From positions 130,006 to 194,005 of the forward strand of contig FIZJ01000011.1 in the NCBI GenBank assembly GCA_900019385.1: a DNA stretch of 64,000 nucleotides, written 5' to 3'. Positions 59,547-64,000 of this stretch are shown here, in pieces. The stretch comes from an uncultured Clostridia bacterium. Lineage in GTDB: Bacteria; Bacillota; Limnochordia; Darwinibacteriales; DTU012. The first letter of the stretch is position 1; each line of letters begins with the position of its first letter. The position numbers and the translations under genes are program-made. Under the pieces are notes generated by a model, which made no database searches, had not been told where the DNA came from, and saw nothing but the letters and a program-made list of their open reading frames with translations.

Positions 59547-61382
59547 ATGGGAAAAGTGATAGGAATTGACTTAGGGACAACAAACTCTGTTGTGGCAGTA
59601 TTGGAAGGTGGGGAACCCGTAGTAATCCCTAATTCCGAAGGCAGCCGCACCACACCGTCGGTCGTGGCCTTCACCAAAGACGGCGAACGGCTGGTGGGCC
59701 AGGTGGCCAAGCGGCAGGCCGTAACCAATCCTGATCGGACGATTATGTCCATCAAACGGCACATGGGCACAGACCACACCGTGGCCATTGATGGCAAGAA
59801 ATATACACCCCAGGAGATTTCCGCCATGATTCTGCGCAAACTCAAGGAAGAGGCCGAAAACTACCTGGGAGAAACTGTGACTCAGGCTGTGATAACCGTT
59901 CCCGCCTATTTCACCGACTCACAGCGGCAGGCCACGAAGGATGCGGGAGCCATTGCCGGTTTGGAAGTGCTGCGGATTATCAACGAGCCTACCGCCGCGT
60001 CTCTCGCCTACGGCCTTGATAAGGAACAGGAGCAAACTGTGCTTGTATATGACCTGGGCGGCGGGACTTTCGACGTTTCCATCCTGGAGCTCGACAAAGG
60101 TTACATCGGCGTCAAGGCCACCAGCGGCAACAACCGCCTGGGAGGCGACGATTTTGACGAACGGATCATGCGCTACTTGATCGACGAGTTCAAGAAAGAG
60201 ACGGGAGTCGATCTGTCCAAAGACAAAATGGCCATGCAGCGGCTGAAGGAAGCGGCGGAAAAGGCCAAGATCGAACTGTCGGGCTTGATGCAGACCAACA
60301 TCAACCTGCCGTTCATCAGTGCCAGCGACGCAGGCCCGCTCCACATGGACATCAGTCTCACCAGGGCTAAATTCAACGAGCTCACCGCCGACCTGGTGGA
60401 AGCAACCATGGGCCCTCTGCACCGGGCATTGGAGGACGCGGGGCTGAAGCCTGGCGATATCGACCGCGTGATCTTGGTGGGCGGCTCCACCCGGATCCCG
60501 GCAGTCCAGGAAGCGATCAAGAAAGTCATGGGCAAAGAGCCGTACAAGGGGATCAATCCCGATGAATGCGTGGCCATGGGTGCCGCCATTCAAGCCGGTG
60601 TGCTTTCCGGCGAGTTTGAAAAGGGCCAAGGCTTGGTCCTGGTGGACGTCACTCCCCTCTCCCTGGGTATCGAGACATTGGGCGGCGTGATGACCACATT
60701 GATCAAGCGGAACACACCCATCCCCTGCCGGGAAACCAAGGTCTTCACCACGGCAGCCGACAACCAGCCGGCTGTGGATATCCATGTCCTGCAGGGCGAA
60801 CGGCCTATGGCCAAGGACAATGTCACTCTGGGAAGGTTTCAGCTGACCGGCATTCCGCCGGCGCCCAGGGGCGTGCCGCAGATTGAGGTCACTTTCGATA
60901 TCGACCGCAATGGTATCGTCAATGTTTCAGCCAAAGACCTGGGGACTGGCAAAGAGCAGAAGATCACAGTCACATCGGCCAGCGGCCTTACCAAGGAAGA
61001 TATCGAGAAAATGGTCAAAGAGGCGGAAGCTCACGCAGAGGAAGACAAGAAGCGCCGCGAGCTGATAGAGCTTAAGAACCAGGCGGACACCGCCATTTAC
61101 ACTATCGACCGCTCGTTGAACGAGCTTGGCGACAAGGTTGGCGAAGCGGAAAAGAAAGAGATTGAGGCGGCGAAGGAAGCGCTGCAGAAGGCTGTGGAAA
61201 GCGACGACGCGGAAGAGATCAAAGCCAAGATGAAGGCGATGGACGAGATCATGCACAAATTGTCCCAGAGGATCTACCAGCAGGCCCAGGCAGGACAGCA
61301 GAGTGGCGCCTCTTCCACCCAGACCGACGCGGGAGAAGATGTAGTGGACGCAGAATTCACCGATGAAACAGATCAGAAATAA
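59547..61382 (+). CDS. dnaK: Chaperone DnaK (Hsp70)
   Basis: A 611-residue Hsp70. The ATPase domain begins [14 protein letters not shown], with [12 protein letters not shown] and [10 protein letters not shown]; the substrate domain follows from about 365, then the helical lid, and the C-terminus ends [12 protein letters not shown]. It has the shorter Gram-positive form of the nucleotide-binding domain. GAGGAGGAA just before the start overlaps the grpE end. Confidence 0.98.
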   Translation: MGKVIGIDLGTTNSVVAVLEGGEPVVIPNSEGSRTTPSVVAFTKDGERLVGQVAKRQAVTNPDRTIMSIKRHMGTDHTVAIDGKKYTPQEISAMILRKLKEEAENYLGETVTQAVITVPAYFTDSQRQATKDAGAIAGLEVLRIINEPTAASLAYGLDKEQEQTVLVYDLGGGTFDVSILELDKGYIGVKATSGNNRLGGDDFDERIMRYLIDEFKKETGVDLSKDKMAMQRLKEAAEKAKIELSGLMQTNINLPFISASDAGPLHMDISLTRAKFNELTADLVEATMGPLHRALEDAGLKPGDIDRVILVGGSTRIPAVQEAIKKVMGKEPYKGINPDECVAMGAAIQAGVLSGEFEKGQGLVLVDVTPLSLGIETLGGVMTTLIKRNTPIPCRETKVFTTAADNQPAVDIHVLQGERPMAKDNVTLGRFQLTGIPPAPRGVPQIEVTFDIDRNGIVNVSAKDLGTGKEQKITVTSASGLTKEDIEKMVKEAEAHAEEDKKRRELIELKNQADTAIYTIDRSLNELGDKVGEAEKKEIEAAKEALQKAVESDDAEEIKAKMKAMDEIMHKLSQRIYQQAQAGQQSGASSTQTDAGEDVVDAEFTDETDQK

Positions 61383-61399
61383 CCGAAGGTGGTGGATTC

Positions 61400-62524
61400 A
61401 TGGCCAAAGATTACTATGAGATCTTGGGTGTGCCGCGCGATGCCTCTCAGGATGATATCAAAAAAGCATATCGGCGTTTGGCCCGGGAATACCACCCGGA
61501 CGTGAACAAAGAGCCGGGAGCTGAAGAACGGTTCAAAGAGATCAACGAAGCGTACCGGGTCCTTGGCGATCCCGATACCCGCCGCCAGTATGATGAGTTG
61601 GGCCATGCCGACTTCGAGAACAGCGGTTTCGGCGGGTTTGGCGACTTCGGCGATTTTGGTTTTGGCTTTGAGGATCTGGGAGATATTTTCGCCGACATGT
61701 TCTTCGGACGCAGTTCCACCCGCCGGGACCGGCGCCCCCGCAAAGGGGCCGATCTCCGGATGGATCTCACCCTCGAGTTTGAGGAAGCTGCGTTTGGTGT
61801 TGAGAAGACTGTGGAGATTCAGCGGACCGAAATCTGTTCCCACTGCCACGGCAACCAGGCTGAACCGGGTACTCCTCTGAAAACATGCCCTGACTGCGGC
61901 GGCACGGGACAGGTCCGTTCAGTCCAGCGCACCCCCTTCGGCCAAATTCAGACCAGCCGCGTCTGTTCCCGCTGCAGGGGCGAGGGCAAGATTTTTGAGA
62001 CCGCCTGCAAAGTGTGCGGCGGCAGCGGCAGAGTGAGTGCGTCCCGGAAAATCAACGTCAAGATTCCGGCAGGTGTTGACGACGGCACGGTTGTCCGGGT
62101 AGGAGGACAGGGGGAGGCCGGAAGCTACGGCGGGCCTTACGGTGATCTGCTGGTCGTCGTCACTGTGAAACCCCACCCGTTCTTCACCCGCCAGGGCAAC
62201 GATGTTATCTGCGAGGTGCCTATTTCCATCGTCCAAGCTGCTTTGGGCGATGAGATCGAGGTGCCGACTCTGGAAGGGGATCTGAAGATGCGGATCCCGG
62301 AAGGGACCCAAAGCGGCAAGGTGTTCCGCATGCGGGGCAAGGGCATTGCCGATGTCCGGGGTTTCGGTCGAGGTGATCAGCTGGTTAAAGTCAGGGTGGT
62401 CACACCCACCAAGCTGAACAACAAACAGAAGCAGCTGTTGAGAGAATTCGCCAAAGCCGGCGGCGATACGCTGCCGAACGAAACCAAGAGCTTCCTGGGG
62501 AAAGTCAGGGATGCATGGCGATAG
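61400..62524 (+). CDS. dnaJ: Co-chaperone DnaJ (Hsp40)
   Basis: A 374-residue type I J-protein. The J domain (about 1-68) has the HPD motif (EYHPDVN), followed by a Gly/Phe-rich linker ([14 protein letters not shown]). The zinc region has four Cys pairs (CSHC, CPDC, CSRC, CKVC) and is followed by the C-terminal substrate domains. GGTGGTGGAT precedes the ATG. It presents substrates to DnaK and stimulates its ATPase. Confidence 0.98.
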   Translation: MAKDYYEILGVPRDASQDDIKKAYRRLAREYHPDVNKEPGAEERFKEINEAYRVLGDPDTRRQYDELGHADFENSGFGGFGDFGDFGFGFEDLGDIFADMFFGRSSTRRDRRPRKGADLRMDLTLEFEEAAFGVEKTVEIQRTEICSHCHGNQAEPGTPLKTCPDCGGTGQVRSVQRTPFGQIQTSRVCSRCRGEGKIFETACKVCGGSGRVSASRKINVKIPAGVDDGTVVRVGGQGEAGSYGGPYGDLLVVVTVKPHPFFTRQGNDVICEVPISIVQAALGDEIEVPTLEGDLKMRIPEGTQSGKVFRMRGKGIADVRGFGRGDQLVKVRVVTPTKLNNKQKQLLREFAKAGGDTLPNETKSFLGKVRDAWR

Positions 62525-62525
62525 C

Positions 62526-62549
62526 GTGGCGGGAGACACCGCCACTTTT
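62526..62549 (+). terminator. Possible terminator after dnaJ
   Basis: GTGGCGG and CCGCCAC pair around GAGACA, followed by only four T. Partial readthrough into prmA is likely. Confidence 0.55.
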
Positions 62550-62582
62550 GCTCATTATATTCTTTAACAAGGGCGTGGCAGC

Positions 62583-63521
62583 ATGGAACATAAATGGCAG
62601 GAAGTGACAGCCAGAATCGGCGGGGAAGCGGCGGAAGCGGCAGGTGAAGTCATGCTGCGTCACGGAGCGCACGGAGTGGCTTTCGAAAGCGACGCCCTGA
62701 TCCTGGAAGCGGTGGCCAATCGGTGGGGAGATTATTTTCCACCGCTGACTGGCGACACCAGGGTAGTGGTCAAAGCGTACTTCCATCAGCCAAAAACCAG
62801 CCCTGAGCTTGACCTGATCCGCGGAGAAATCGAGGGTTTGGCCTCCTTTGGCCTCCAAGTTGGCCCGGTGGAGCTGACGGCCAGGATCATCGCAGAGTCA
62901 GACTGGGCTCAAGCTTGGAAGCAGCATTACCACCCCATCAAAATCGGCCGCGTCCTGATCGAGCCCAGCTGGGAACCGGCTGTGGAGCGCCATCCTGAAG
63001 ATGTGGTCATCACCCTTGATCCGGGCATGGCTTTCGGCACTGGGACTCATCCCACCACAGCCATGTGCCTCGAAGCCCTTCAGGAACAGATGCTTGATGG
63101 GCGGATCGTGTGGGACATCGGCACCGGGTCAGGGATCTTGGCTGTCGCTGCTGCCAAGCTCGGTGCGAAAGAAGTCCTTGCGGTGGATATCGATCCGGTG
63201 GCAGTGGCCGCCTGCCGGGAAAATTCCATAAGAAACGGAACCACTGTCATGTGCCTGCAGGGTTCGCTTGCGGATCTGGCCGGGAAGGCTGATTTGATCA
63301 TAGCCAACATCATCGCCGATGTAGTCATCGAACTGATGTCTGCGGCGGCTGAGAAACTAAACAGCGGTGGTACGTTCCTGGTTTCCGGGATCATCGAGAG
63401 CCGGGCCGGCGATGTGGCTGAACATGCCTTGAAACACGGCTTCGAGATTATCAACAGCTGGCGCCAGGGCGAATGGGTGTGCATGGAGCTGAAGCTCCGA
63501 GACAGGGCAGATAAGGGCTGA
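62583..63521 (+). CDS. prmA: Ribosomal protein L11 methyltransferase PrmA
   Basis: A 312-residue methyltransferase that modifies L11 on several amino groups. An N-terminal substrate-recognition domain (about 1-130) precedes the SAM domain with DPGMAFGTGTHPTT, WDIGTGSGIL and LAVDIDP. The dnaJ-prmA-rsmE order is the standard one in Firmicutes and supports the name. A weak ribosome site (AAGGGCG) fits ATG 62583. Confidence 0.95.
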   Translation: MEHKWQEVTARIGGEAAEAAGEVMLRHGAHGVAFESDALILEAVANRWGDYFPPLTGDTRVVVKAYFHQPKTSPELDLIRGEIEGLASFGLQVGPVELTARIIAESDWAQAWKQHYHPIKIGRVLIEPSWEPAVERHPEDVVITLDPGMAFGTGTHPTTAMCLEALQEQMLDGRIVWDIGTGSGILAVAAAKLGAKEVLAVDIDPVAVAACRENSIRNGTTVMCLQGSLADLAGKADLIIANIIADVVIELMSAAAEKLNSGGTFLVSGIIESRAGDVAEHALKHGFEIINSWRQGEWVCMELKLRDRADKG

Positions 63522-63542
63522 AAGCGGCAGGGAGCGGAACAA

Positions 63543-64000
63543 ATGGTCAAGGTTTTCATATCCGCCGAACAGATTAACCAAGGAAGAGCGGCCGTCACCG
63601 GCGGTGACGCCCACCATCTCCGGGCGGTCCTGCGGAAAAAGCCGGGGGACCGGGTTTTGATCGGGGTGAAGGACGGAGCGGCCGAGAAAGCTTACGAGAG
63701 TGTGATTGTATCGGTTGAGCCGGAACAGATCGTCTGCCAACTGCTGGATCCTGTCCAGGCCAGAACCGAATCGCCCCTTGAGACATACTTGTGCCAGGCA
63801 GTGGCCAAGGGGGACAAAATGGATTTGATCATACAAAAAAGTGTCGAGCTTGGGGTTACGGGAATCATACCTTTTTTCTCTCGCTATACTGTTGTTCAGC
63901 TCGACGGGGAGAAGGCGCGGCAAAGGCAGAAACGGTGGCAGAAAATCGCTGAAGCGGCGGCCAAGCAGTGCCGGCGCGGCGCAGTTCCCAAAGTGCATGA
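63543..64000 (+). CDS. rsmE: 16S rRNA m3U1498 methyltransferase RsmE, 5' part
   Basis: The first 152 codons of a SPOUT-class methyltransferase; the 3' end lies beyond the window. The N-terminal PUA-like domain has GGDAHHLRAVLRKKPGD, and the catalytic part begins with KGDKMDLIIQKSVELGV and EAAAKQCRRG, both strong RsmE signatures. ATG 63543 lies 21 bases after prmA with GGGAGCGGAA upstream. Confidence 0.95.
   Translation, partial: MVKVFISAEQINQGRAAVTGGDAHHLRAVLRKKPGDRVLIGVKDGAAEKAYESVIVSVEPEQIVCQLLDPVQARTESPLETYLCQAVAKGDKMDLIIQKSVELGVTGIIPFFSRYTVVQLDGEKARQRQKRWQKIAEAAAKQCRRGAVPKVH

Overview
The window comes from the chromosome of a spore-forming, low-to-mid GC Gram-positive anaerobe of the Clostridia/Limnochordia type. 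Evidence for sporulation is a set of spore genes: spoIID-like, a spoIVFB-like M50 protease, an alpha/beta-type SASP, gpr and spoIIP. Evidence for a Firmicute background is the valS T-box leader, the hrcA-CIRCE heat-shock operon, the Prp/L27 pair, and frequent TTG and GTG starts behind strong GGAGG sites. Evidence for anaerobic energy metabolism is an Rnf-type ion-pumping redox complex. The genus cannot be named from the sequence alone. Almost every gene lies on the + strand; the exceptions are a MetH-like gene, two small genes (one a SASP), rpsT and a GerMN gene.

Layout. 1-4669: carA (cut by the window edge), carB and argF, for carbamoyl phosphate and citrulline. 4813-8141: ligA, a degenerate Lgt-like membrane protein and a Fur-family regulator. 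8203-13236: promoter and T-box leader, valS, folC, a SPOR-domain membrane protein and a 2[4Fe-4S] ferredoxin. 13373-16684: a secreted GH127-type glycosidase with two LamG domains. 16808-18960: spoIID-like gene, a small unknown gene and cysK. 19087-27639: maf, radC, the shape and division block mreBCD-mrdA-minCDE, then a short membrane protein and the SpoIVFB-like protease. 27665-34094: a radical SAM/DUF2344 pair, rng, an L21 leader, rplU-prp-rpmA and obgE. 34134-37056: a truncated MetH-like gene facing obgE, and xylA. 37177-40273: nadD, an LCP protein, rsfS and a methyltransferase. 40319-40898: two small minus-strand genes. 41154-45645: rnfC, an rnfD-rnfG fusion, rnfE and rnfA. 45803-49764: comEA, comEC and holA. 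49844-54729: rpsT(-), gpr, GerMN(-), spoIIP and murJ. 54773-64000: lepA, hemW, promoter with CIRCE, hrcA-grpE-dnaK-dnaJ-prmA and rsmE (cut by the edge).

Most of the window is conserved housekeeping sequence. The most unusual locus is the Rnf cluster. RnfD is fused in frame to RnfG and to two further FMN-binding domains, and no rnfB gene follows rnfA. Other oddities are: a nearly identical 25-bp palindromic repeat in two convergent junctions (after obgE and after gpr); an Lgt homologue that has lost family catalytic residues; a short membrane protein where SpoIVFA is expected; and a MetH-like protein whose pterin domain stops halfway. No tRNA, rRNA, CRISPR array, transposase or phage gene was seen. 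The only gene-free stretch over 300 bases (8142-8520) is filled by the valS promoter and T-box leader.
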